Of a stretch of DNA of 9,840 nt, positions 1-6,359 are shown one piece after another. This stretch comes from Candidatus Dadabacteria bacterium. GTDB taxonomy: Bacteria > J088. The position numbers were made by a program, and so were the translations under genes. The DNA is taken from assembly GCA_003695505.1 (NCBI GenBank), contig RFIY01000068.1:1-9840 (forward strand), written 5' to 3'. Under the pieces are notes generated by a model. That model was not told the origin of the DNA. It made no database searches and saw only the letters and a list, made by a program, of their open reading frames with translations. The stretch's first letter is position 1. Each line of letters begins with the position of its first letter.

Positions 1-129
1 GGAACCATCGTGGATCTCGCACAGCAGGCCGCGCGAGGCGAGCGCCCATCCGCGATTCGGGGCGTGGTTGATTTCGATGTGTCCGGAGCGGCCGAGCCGG
101 CCGCTGTGCAGCAGGTCTTTTTTGCCTGA
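1..129 (+). CDS. Possible 3' end of an unidentified gene, convergent with the cyclase
   Basis: An open plus-strand frame runs from the window edge to a TGA at 127-129, giving 42 residues that end in VQQVFFA. First codon positions are strongly G-rich, as in real coding frames, and the stop falls just 6 bases before the cyclase stop, a common layout for convergent genes. The opposite strand in the same codon phase is also open from the cyclase stop to the edge, but it has no start codon and fits less well. No family is recognisable from this fragment. Whether it is a gene at all is uncertain because no start is visible. Confidence 0.3.
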   Translation, partial: GTIVDLAQQAARGERPSAIRGVVDFDVSGAAEPAAVQQVFFA

Positions 130-135
130 ATCCGG

Positions 136-3030
136 TCAGACCAGTCCCAGCCTCGGGGCCAGTACTGCGATCATGGCCAGCCCCTCCTTCCAGCCGATGC
201 GCTCGGCAAGTTCGCGACAGGTCGTCAGCGCCTGCCGCGCTTCATCGATGTCCTGACAGGCGTCGGCGGCTGTTGCCAGGTTGTACCAGAGTCGGGCGAG
301 CAGGAAGGGGTCGCCCGTCGCCGCCGCGGCTTCCAGTGCAACATGCGTTTCTCGTTGCGCCCGCCCCGGATCTCCACAGGCGAGCCAGTAGCCGGCAATG
401 TTGGCGAGTACCGCTGCCCGCTCCCCGTCGATCTGACGTTTCTCGGCCACGGCGAGTGCCTGCTCGAGCCGTTTGATCGCCTCGTCGGGCCGACCTGCCT
501 TCAGCGCCGCAATCCCCATTCGATTGACGGCTCGAATGCGGCGGGCAACGAAGTCGTCGCTATCCGGTCCGCGAATCTGCTGCATCGCGGTACGAAGCAA
601 CAGCCAGGCGTCATCGAATTGCCCCAGCTTGTCCGCAATCTGCGCCAGTTCCAGATAGACGTCGAGGCGTAATTCCGGATCGCGACCGCTCTGTTCAAAC
701 AGTTCATCGGCCTTGCGTAGCATCTTGTCCGCCGCCGACAGATCTCCCGAGGCGACGAGCAGCCGCCCCCGCTCGAGTGCGATTCGTGCGGCGCGATCAA
801 TGTCCTGGAGTCGTTCCGCAAGCGTCGCGGCTGCCTCAAGATGGATTTCGGCTCCGTGATGGTCGCCCTGAATCCGGCACAGTCGGCCGGCGGCCAGGTG
901 CGCCGCGAGCAAGCGCCGATCGTAGTCCGCCTCGCTCAGGACAGCCTCAGCGGCTTCGCTGAGCAGGGACTCGACGCGCCTGACGGCCCACCGATGCGCA
1001 CCGGCGTAGCTCGCCTGTCGCTCGAGGCGTGCCACGGTGCGTTCGATCCAGTGATCAGCGGCAACAGGGTCATCGCCGCGGGCGAAATGCTCTGTGATCA
1101 TCAATTGCGTGCGCAGGTCGGGCTGATCGTCTTCCGCGACGAGCAACTCGGCGATTTCGCGGTGCCACTGTTGCCGGGTTGTCCGCAGGATCCGATCGTA
1201 AGCCGCTTCGCGGAATGCCGGCTGCAGGAAACGGTAGCAGACTTCGATGTCCTGGTCATCAATCGCCAGCAGGTCACTCTGGATCAGGCGGTCGATCACG
1301 CGCTGCATGGTATGAAAATCTGGCGCGAAGCGGCGCAACAGATCCATCGGCACGACCTCGCCGATCGTCGCCGCACGCAGAACGATGTCGCGCTCGGCCG
1401 GATCGAGGTTGTCCACGCGAGCCGCCATAAGTGCCGCCAGCGAGCCGGGTAGCGCGGTGGCGTCGATCTCTCGCGCGACTCGCCAGACGCGCCCACGCAG
1501 AAAAATCTGTCCGGCGGCCTTGAGGCCGTCAAGATATGCCAGAATCTGCAGGGGGTTGCCGTGGGCGCGCTCGTTCAGGAAGGCGGTGAGATTGTCGGGA
1601 ATGTCGTCTCGTTGCAGCGCGGCGGCAGCAAGCGCGGCGGTCTGTTCCGCAGTCAGGGCCGGCAGATCGACACGCCCGATATCGTTGATCATGCTGAGGC
1701 GCTTCTGCGGCCGTCCCGCAAGGACCACCAGCAACGAATGATTGATCGCTGCTGATGACAGTCGCGCCAGCAACCGCAGCGACTGCCAGTCGGATAATTG
1801 GACGTCGTCCACGAGCAGAACCATCGGGCGCTCCTCCGCGGCCCGCAGGATCCAGTCTCTCGCGGCCTCGAGTACACGCGCAGAAATGACTTCAGGATCT
1901 TCGCCACCCGCCTGCAGTTTTACCCTGCCAAGCAGCAGGTCGGTCAGCGTTTCCAGTACGCCGTCATCGATCCGCTCGACGGCCTGCCACAGGCCACGCC
2001 GAACCCGCTCGCGGCCGGCCTCTGGAGGCAGACCGGCCATCTGCCGCAAAATGGCCGACAACAGCGAATAGTCGAGCTCGCGTGTCAATGGATGTCCGCG
2101 TGCCCGGACCAGCGCAAGTTTTTTCTCGGCAACGACCTCTGCGATGGCGTCCAGCAGGCGGCTTTTTCCCAGTCCAGGGTCGGCGAACAGGCAGATCGAG
2201 CCGCCTTCGCCGCGGCGCGCCCCCTGAATGGCCAGATGCGCGCGCGCCATGGCGTCATCGCGGCCGATCAGCGGCAGTGCGCTCGTTCTGGTCTTGCGTG
2301 CGTCTCCGGCCAGCTCGTGTACGCGAACTGGCGAAAAGATCCGTACCGGCTCCGACTTTCCTTTGACACGAACCGCGTCGTGCTCGACGAAGTCGATTCG
2401 TTCCTGGCAGGACTGCACCACCGATTCACTGACGAGGATCTGATCCCGCTGCGCCGCGCTTTCGAGCCGCTGCGCCAGGTTCACGGTATCGCCCATCACG
2501 GTGTACTGGCGAAACCGGCTGCTGCCGACGGTCGCCGCGACCGCGACACCGGTATTGATGCCAATGCTCAGCCCCAGCGGGATCTCCAGCGTTTCGTTGT
2601 ATGCCGCCAGTGCATCGAGCATGGCCAGGCTTGCGCGTACGGCCAGCTCGGCGTCCTGATCGGTTGCGGCGGGGACACCCCAGAGGGCCATCACGCAATC
2701 GCCGATAAATTTGTCGACCATGCCACGGTGGCGATAGATCTCCGCACAGAGCGCCTCGAAGCACCCATTCATGATGCGGGTGACGTCTTCGGGGTCCATG
2801 CTTTCGGACATCGCCGTGAAGCCGGATACGTCGGCAAACACGACCGTGACGATCTTGCGTTCTCCGGCCACATCCTGGCCGGCTGCGACCGCGTTCAGGA
2901 CGTGCTCGGGTACATAGGTGCGCAGCAGATCGAGATCAACTTCGATGCGTTGCTGTTCGGTTTCGGTGGTCTGTTCGAAAACCGTATCATCAACGGACAG
3001 TTCGACGTATCGCTTTTTGTCCTTCGCCAT
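136..3030 (-). CDS. Class IIIb adenylyl cyclase fused to AAA/STAND-type ATPase and TPR repeats
   Basis: A 964-residue cytoplasmic protein predicted to make cAMP from ATP; no membrane segment is visible. The cyclase domain spans about residues 58-235. The metal-binding aspartates are D67 (FADVSGFT) and D111 (KFIGD), the adenine-reading lysine is K107, and N184 and R188 (NLAQRLE) are the transition-state pair. The second base-specifying position is T177, seven residues before N184, which marks class IIIb, the class holding bicarbonate-stimulated soluble cyclases. An ATPase domain follows (about 254-500), with a P-loop ADPGLGKS at 283-290 whose first Gly is Ala, and a Walker B VLLVDD ending at D409. 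TPR-like helices fill about 680-955. This order matches mammalian sAC-type proteins, though with one cyclase domain. The ATG has an AAGG-type ribosome site 7 bases upstream. A gap of 106 bases separates it from the previous gene, so it may have its own promoter. The input signal is unknown. Confidence 0.93.
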   Translation of the reverse strand: MAKDKKRYVELSVDDTVFEQTTETEQQRIEVDLDLLRTYVPEHVLNAVAAGQDVAGERKIVTVVFADVSGFTAMSESMDPEDVTRIMNGCFEALCAEIYRHRGMVDKFIGDCVMALWGVPAATDQDAELAVRASLAMLDALAAYNETLEIPLGLSIGINTGVAVAATVGSSRFRQYTVMGDTVNLAQRLESAAQRDQILVSESVVQSCQERIDFVEHDAVRVKGKSEPVRIFSPVRVHELAGDARKTRTSALPLIGRDDAMARAHLAIQGARRGEGGSICLFADPGLGKSRLLDAIAEVVAEKKLALVRARGHPLTRELDYSLLSAILRQMAGLPPEAGRERVRRGLWQAVERIDDGVLETLTDLLLGRVKLQAGGEDPEVISARVLEAARDWILRAAEERPMVLLVDDVQLSDWQSLRLLARLSSAAINHSLLVVLAGRPQKRLSMINDIGRVDLPALTAEQTAALAAAALQRDDIPDNLTAFLNERAHGNPLQILAYLDGLKAAGQIFLRGRVWRVAREIDATALPGSLAALMAARVDNLDPAERDIVLRAATIGEVVPMDLLRRFAPDFHTMQRVIDRLIQSDLLAIDDQDIEVCYRFLQPAFREAAYDRILRTTRQQWHREIAELLVAEDDQPDLRTQLMITEHFARGDDPVAADHWIERTVARLERQASYAGAHRWAVRRVESLLSEAAEAVLSEADYDRRLLAAHLAAGRLCRIQGDHHGAEIHLEAAATLAERLQDIDRAARIALERGRLLVASGDLSAADKMLRKADELFEQSGRDPELRLDVYLELAQIADKLGQFDDAWLLLRTAMQQIRGPDSDDFVARRIRAVNRMGIAALKAGRPDEAIKRLEQALAVAEKRQIDGERAAVLANIAGYWLACGDPGRAQRETHVALEAAAATGDPFLLARLWYNLATAADACQDIDEARQALTTCRELAERIGWKEGLAMIAVLAPRLGLV

Positions 3031-3136
3031 CGAGTAGCCTTACGCTTGCGGATGATCTTCGAACCGGATACCCGGTCTCGTGCAGATCTCACGAATCATC
3101 ATAATCCGTCGTGCAAGCGGACAGAACGATCGGCGG

Positions 3137-3505
3137 CTACTCCGGCGATATCGTCACGATCAGCCGATGCCGGTCATCGGCCAGTTCCCAGCCGCCGTCG
3201 CCGTCACGGGCGACCGCACCGATCGGCAGGTCTCCGTCGGCCAGACGGTTGAATGCGAGGCCAGCCGCGGCGACGATCGCAGTGTGGCAACGGACGCGTG
3301 TCCCGGTCATGATGCAGACGGTCGTCAGGCCATCCTGCCAGCAACGGCGAATTTCGCGCGCGAGAACGACCGTCCGCGGCGGTAGCGCCACGGTGCGTGA
3401 GATGCGCAAACCGTCATCGCGAAACCTGTCCTGATATGCGGCGCGATCTACGGGTGCATCACTGCAGGTGATCAGTAATGCGGCGGGCGCTGTTGCCTTG
3501 CTCAT
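3137..3505 (-). CDS. Small protein of unknown function, coupled to the PhaC-like gene
   Basis: A 122-residue protein with no signal peptide or membrane segment. Its ATG overlaps the TGA of the PhaC-like gene (ATGA at 3502-3505), and no Shine-Dalgarno sequence is visible, so translation is probably coupled to that gene. The sequence looks like an alternating alpha/beta domain: a strand (ALLITCSDAP), a helix (VVLAREIRRCWQDGL), then a strand (TVCIMTGTR). This weakly resembles the first half of a MoaB/Mog-type nucleotide-binding fold, but the family's glycine-rich signature and full length are missing, so I do not assign it. Coupling suggests it works with the hydrolase. No function can be given. 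Confidence 0.7.
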   Translation of the reverse strand: MSKATAPAALLITCSDAPVDRAAYQDRFRDDGLRISRTVALPPRTVVLAREIRRCWQDGLTTVCIMTGTRVRCHTAIVAAAGLAFNRLADGDLPIGAVARDGDGGWELADDRHRLIVTISPE

Positions 3506-4596
3506 GCCGCCGTCGTCGTGTCGATGCGCAACGGTTCGCTGCGCTCGGCCAGCCAGTCGGCCATCGGTTGCCAGACGAGTTCGCGCGCGGCCGATCCGGC
3601 GACGAGACCGATGTGTCCGAGCGGGACTTCGATCGCACGAATGTCGTCGACCGGGATCTCGTCGACAGCGGCGCGTACGCTGGCCGGCGGCGCGACATCA
3701 TCCTTGGTGCCGACGAAGACGAGAATGTTCGCCCGAATCCGATGGAGGTCGATTTCCTGTCCGTTGATCGTCAGCGCGCCGCGGCGCAGCTTGTCGCTGC
3801 TGACGAAATCACGCACGAACTGCTTGAATGCTTCGCCTGGGTAAGGAATGAATTCGTCGACCCAGTTCGACATCGCCTCGTACCCTGCCACCCAGTCACG
3901 GTCCCAGTAGTGCTGGATCAGCGCGAGGCGCCGTGTCAGCAGCTTCTGCGGAGCCAGCAGATGGAAACCGTTGCGGGTGAGGGTCGGAGGGACGTTGCCC
4001 ATCAGGTCGAACATGACCGTTGCACCAGGCAGGCGGATCATCTGCGCCATGATGTTCATCGGAAACATTTTCGAGAAATCGAGCGGAGAACCGATCGTCA
4101 CCAGATTTCGGACATGCGCCTCTTCGCCGAGCATGCCGCACATCGTGTAACTCATGATGCCGCCCATCGACCAGCCGATCAGGCTGACTGCCGGCGCACC
4201 GGTCATTTCCATGACCCGCTGGATTGCGTTCGGTATGAAATCGGCGACATAGTCGTCGACGCGAATGACGCGGTCCTCGGCTTCGGGAACCCCGTAGTCG
4301 AGCATGTAGGTATCGAATCCCTGCTCGCACAGAAAACCGGCCATGCTGTGGCCCGGGCGCAGGTCGAAGATGATCGGCTTGACCATCAACGGCGGAATGA
4401 TGATCACCGGAATCCGGTAGCGCACCGGGTGCCGCGGCAGCTCGAAGCGCAGCAGGGTCGAGCGTTCCCACATCCAGACCACGTCCGAGGGTGTGGACAC
4501 GTTGGGGCGCAACGGCCCAAGCGTCGTGCGCTCGAATGCGTTGAGCAGCCGCATGGCGTTGCGCTTCAGAAAGCCGGGGCGGTTCTTTTCAGCCAT
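3502..4596 (-). CDS. PHA-synthase-family alpha/beta hydrolase with Ser in the lipase box
   Basis: A 364-residue cytoplasmic protein of the PhaC (class I/III polyhydroxyalkanoate synthase) superfamily. Family landmarks are FDLRPGHSM (77-85), GFDTYMLDYG (93-102), DDYVADFIP (114-122), LVTIGSPLDF (165-174) and the C-terminal GHIGLVAGSAARE followed by WQPMADWL. The triad is probably S143, D299 (GTKDDVAPP) and H328. True PHA synthases carry Cys in this box (G-x-C-x-G); here it reads GWSMGG with a TCG codon, so a hydrolase or acyltransferase is as likely as a polymerase. The N-terminus is shorter than in class I enzymes and close to class III length. No phasin, PhaA, PhaB or PhaE gene is visible nearby. 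It lies 108 bases after the DUF3106 gene, and no clear ribosome site precedes the ATG. The family call is secure; the reaction is not. Confidence 0.85.
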   Translation of the reverse strand: MAEKNRPGFLKRNAMRLLNAFERTTLGPLRPNVSTPSDVVWMWERSTLLRFELPRHPVRYRIPVIIIPPLMVKPIIFDLRPGHSMAGFLCEQGFDTYMLDYGVPEAEDRVIRVDDYVADFIPNAIQRVMEMTGAPAVSLIGWSMGGIMSYTMCGMLGEEAHVRNLVTIGSPLDFSKMFPMNIMAQMIRLPGATVMFDLMGNVPPTLTRNGFHLLAPQKLLTRRLALIQHYWDRDWVAGYEAMSNWVDEFIPYPGEAFKQFVRDFVSSDKLRRGALTINGQEIDLHRIRANILVFVGTKDDVAPPASVRAAVDEIPVDDIRAIEVPLGHIGLVAGSAARELVWQPMADWLAERSEPLRIDTTTAA

Positions 4597-4704
4597 GCGT
4601 TTTATGGTACCAACCGGCCTTCGGTTGCGCCCGTTCAGGGAACCCTGCTGGGCCAGGCGCTGCCTGCTGCTCCGGGGCTGACCGGGCTCGCTGTTGGCTT
4701 CGAT

Positions 4705-5259
4705 CTACTTGCGTTGCGGCCGATCGGCGCCGCGCTGACGTGCCTGGAGTTCGCGCAGGCGCTGTTGCAGCCGTGCCTGCGCCTGACGGCGCTTGTCCGG
4801 CGGCAATTGCGCGATGCGTTGCATCTCCCGGAGCAGGCGCTGCCGCTGCTGCGGCGGCAGACGGCGGAGCTGCTCCCAGTTGCGACGAATGCGCTGCTGC
4901 ATGGCCGGCGGCAGCTTGCGAAATTGTTGCCAGTTCTGGCGGATCCGCTGTTGTTGGGCCGGAGGCAGGCTGCGGAACTGCTGGTAACGTTGCTGCAACT
5001 GCTGTCGCCGCTCCGCGGGCATGCTGCGGTATCGTTCCCAGCGTTGCATCAGTTCCTGGCGGCGCTCCTCTGGCATCGACTGAAAGCGCTGGTACAGGTC
5101 CATCAGGCGAGCGCGTTCTTCGGGGCTGAGCTGTGGTGTGGCTGTTGCCTCTGGTGCGTCGGAAGGCTCGGCCTGCGCAGCCGCAGGTCGCGGCAAACCG
5201 GCGACCAGCATCAGCGCCGCGAGCAGGGTCAGCAACGGCCATCTATTTTTTTGTGCCAT
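4705..5259 (-). CDS. DUF3106-type exported protein made of 18-residue helical repeats
   Basis: A 184-residue protein predicted to be periplasmic. The start chosen is the ATG at 5257-5259, because a strong AAAGGAG site (5267-5273) sits 7 bases upstream and a classic signal peptide follows (basic start, hydrophobic 8-21, AAA-QA cleavage near residue 28); a frame extending further upstream lacks both. The mature part is Gln/Arg-rich and almost entirely helical. Six tandem 18-residue units cover residues 60-167, with prolines at 63, 81, 99, 117, 135 and 153 and an aromatic or hydrophobic residue 11 positions after each. This is the pattern of DUF3106, a family often found beside ECF sigma factors; its biochemical role is unknown, and a periplasmic sensor or chaperone-like job is inference. 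The gene overlaps the preceding small gene by 17 bases. The TAG stop is at 4705-4707. Confidence 0.88.
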   Translation of the reverse strand: MAQKNRWPLLTLLAALMLVAGLPRPAAAQAEPSDAPEATATPQLSPEERARLMDLYQRFQSMPEERRQELMQRWERYRSMPAERRQQLQQRYQQFRSLPPAQQQRIRQNWQQFRKLPPAMQQRIRRNWEQLRRLPPQQRQRLLREMQRIAQLPPDKRRQAQARLQQRLRELQARQRGADRPQRK

Positions 5260-5476
5260 GCTTGCGCTCCTTTCGGGCTGCAGTGGACGGGGTGGGCTGT
5301 GTCGCTGCAACCGCAGCCTCGATCGTCGGGTCTTCGTCGAGCATGTCCATTGCCTCGAGCAATTCGAGGTGTTCCAGAAACGCCCGCATGCGGATGAGTT
5401 CGGCATCTGCTGGCGCGGTTGTTGCCGCCCAGGCGGTCACCGCCAGCAGGGGCACGGCCCAGAGTACCTGTTTCAT
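5243..5476 (-). CDS. Small exported peptide of the sigma-factor operon
   Basis: A 77-residue protein starting at the ATG 5474-5476, which overlaps the anti-sigma stop as ATGA; a short GAGG ribosome site lies about 6 bases upstream. The N-terminus (MKQVLWAVPLLAVTAWA) is a signal peptide, with likely cleavage after AWA or ADA at residue 17 or 25. The short mature part has an acidic helix (LEHLELLEAMDMLDED) and a basic, Thr/Lys-rich tail. The helix resembles the C-terminal, periplasmic part of the neighbouring anti-sigma protein (FEAYDMLSE against LEAMDMLDE). The tail overlaps the start of the DUF3106 gene by 17 bases. The overlap chain and signal peptide make it a credible gene although it is short. 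The role is unknown; a ligand or accessory of the anti-sigma protein is a guess. Confidence 0.75.
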   Translation of the reverse strand: MKQVLWAVPLLAVTAWAATTAPADAELIRMRAFLEHLELLEAMDMLDEDPTIEAAVAATQPTPSTAARKERKHGTKK

Positions 5477-5817
5477 GGTTCGACCTCTGCCAGTAGTGCG
5501 AGCGTGTCGGCATCGACCTCGGACAGCATGTCGTAGGCTTCGAACATGTCGAGCTGGGCAATCAGCTCGAATGTTTCGTCTGCCCGGGTCGGCACGGGGC
5601 CGCCGGGGCGCAGGGCCAGCGCCAGCGCGACGGCGGCCGTTGCCGGTACGCCGAGGCCCCAGATCCAACGCCGGACCGCTCGCCGTCGCGGACGGTCGAT
5701 ACGCCTCGAAAGATCGTTCCAGTCCGGCGGCGGAGGCACTGGCGCCGAGGTCTCGAGCCACTGCTGCAGTGTTTCGGGCAGTGCTTCCGGCTGATCGTGA
5801 CGTGTTGGTTCATTCAC
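5473..5817 (-). CDS. Single-pass membrane protein, candidate anti-sigma factor
   Basis: A 114-residue protein starting with GTG at 5815-5817, which overlaps the sigma-factor stop (GTGA). A strong AGGAGG site (5825-5830) 7 bases upstream supports this start; a nearby ATG at 5811-5813 is in another frame. Residues 1-50 form a hydrophilic, Pro- and Arg-containing cytoplasmic domain, residues 51-69 (WIWGLGVPATAAVALALAL) one membrane helix with the positive residues on the cytoplasmic side, and 70-114 a short acidic periplasmic tail. Position directly after an ECF sigma gene with overlapping codons is typical of anti-sigma factors. It has no cysteine, so it is not a zinc-binding (ZAS, HxxxCxxC) type. 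A similar small membrane protein (DUF3619) sits between sigma and DUF3106 genes in Betaproteobacteria; I cannot prove homology. Function is inferred from position and topology. Confidence 0.75.
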   Translation of the reverse strand: MNEPTRHDQPEALPETLQQWLETSAPVPPPPDWNDLSRRIDRPRRRAVRRWIWGLGVPATAAVALALALRPGGPVPTRADETFELIAQLDMFEAYDMLSEVDADTLALLAEVEP

Positions 5818-6359
5818 GTCTGTTCCTCCTCGATCGCGCGCTGCAATCGCTGGCGCGCACGGTATATCCAGGTCTTGACGGCCGCGACGCGCGCGTTGAG
5901 CGCTTCCGCGGCTTCTTCATAAGAGAGGTGCTGTTCGTAGACGAGCAAAAATGCGGCGCGTTGTTTGTCGGGCAGGGCCGCCAGCGCCCTGTCCAAGCGT
6001 GCGCCGAGCTCCCGTGCGAGCAGCTCGTCTTCGGGTGTCTGGTGGTCGTGTGGCTCGACGACGATGTCCACGGGTGTCTCCCGTCGCTTGCGCAGCCACT
6101 TGCGGCAGCGGTTCGCGGCAACGGTGAACAGAAAGCTGCGGAATTTCCCGTCGGGTCGATAGCGTCGCGCATTGCGGTGCAGATCGACGAAGACTTCCTG
6201 GCAGGCATCATGGGCCCGGTCGTCGTCGCCGAGCATGCGGCGGCAAAACCGGTAGATGTGTGGCTGCAGCGTGACGTAGAAGTGGTGAAACGACTCCCGG
6301 TCGCCGCCGGCTGCCGCGACCAGCCAGGTCTCTGCCTGAGCGATCAGTCCCTCGTCCAT
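5814..6359 (-). CDS. ECF-family RNA polymerase sigma factor
   Basis: A 181-residue sigma factor of the extracytoplasmic-function group. Region 2 spans about residues 21-92, with the core-binding and -10-reading segment DDDRAHDACQEVFVDLHRN and the FRSFLFTVAANRCRKWLRKRR helix. Region 4 spans about 118-177 (LPDKQRAAFLLVYEQHLSYEEAAEAL, then the helix AAVKTWIYRARQRL). The ATG at 6357-6359 has a GGGAG site 5 bases upstream and overlaps the end of the barrel gene by 16 bases; the frame stays open far upstream but that part is a shadow of the barrel gene. It heads a sigma, membrane protein, small exported peptide, DUF3106 block. Its likely promoters are the two matching elements at 7745-7780 and 9452-9487, which would make it autoregulated; this is inference. 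Confidence 0.93.
   Translation of the reverse strand: MDEGLIAQAETWLVAAAGGDRESFHHFYVTLQPHIYRFCRRMLGDDDRAHDACQEVFVDLHRNARRYRPDGKFRSFLFTVAANRCRKWLRKRRETPVDIVVEPHDHQTPEDELLARELGARLDRALAALPDKQRAAFLLVYEQHLSYEEAAEALNARVAAVKTWIYRARQRLQRAIEEEQT

Noticed and set aside
3098-3126. Sigma-70 promoter for the cyclase (TATGAT at 3098-3103)
   Set aside because: The -10 is good but no acceptable -35 lies 16-18 bases upstream.
1798-3252. A 484-codon plus-strand open frame
   Set aside because: It is antisense to the conserved cyclase and ATPase domains and shows no recognisable motif.
4611-4627. Terminator after the DUF3106 gene (CAACCG/CGGTTG hairpin)
   Set aside because: The stem is only 6 pairs and no U-tract follows on the minus strand; read-through into the PhaC-like gene cannot be excluded.
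3478-5397. A 639-codon plus-strand open frame
   Set aside because: It lies opposite the PhaC-like, DUF3106 and small-peptide genes and has His/Arg/Leu-rich antisense composition with no domain; the minus-strand genes have clear families.
5473-5817. Zinc-binding (ZAS) anti-sigma factor
   Set aside because: The protein has no cysteine, so HxxxCxxC is impossible.
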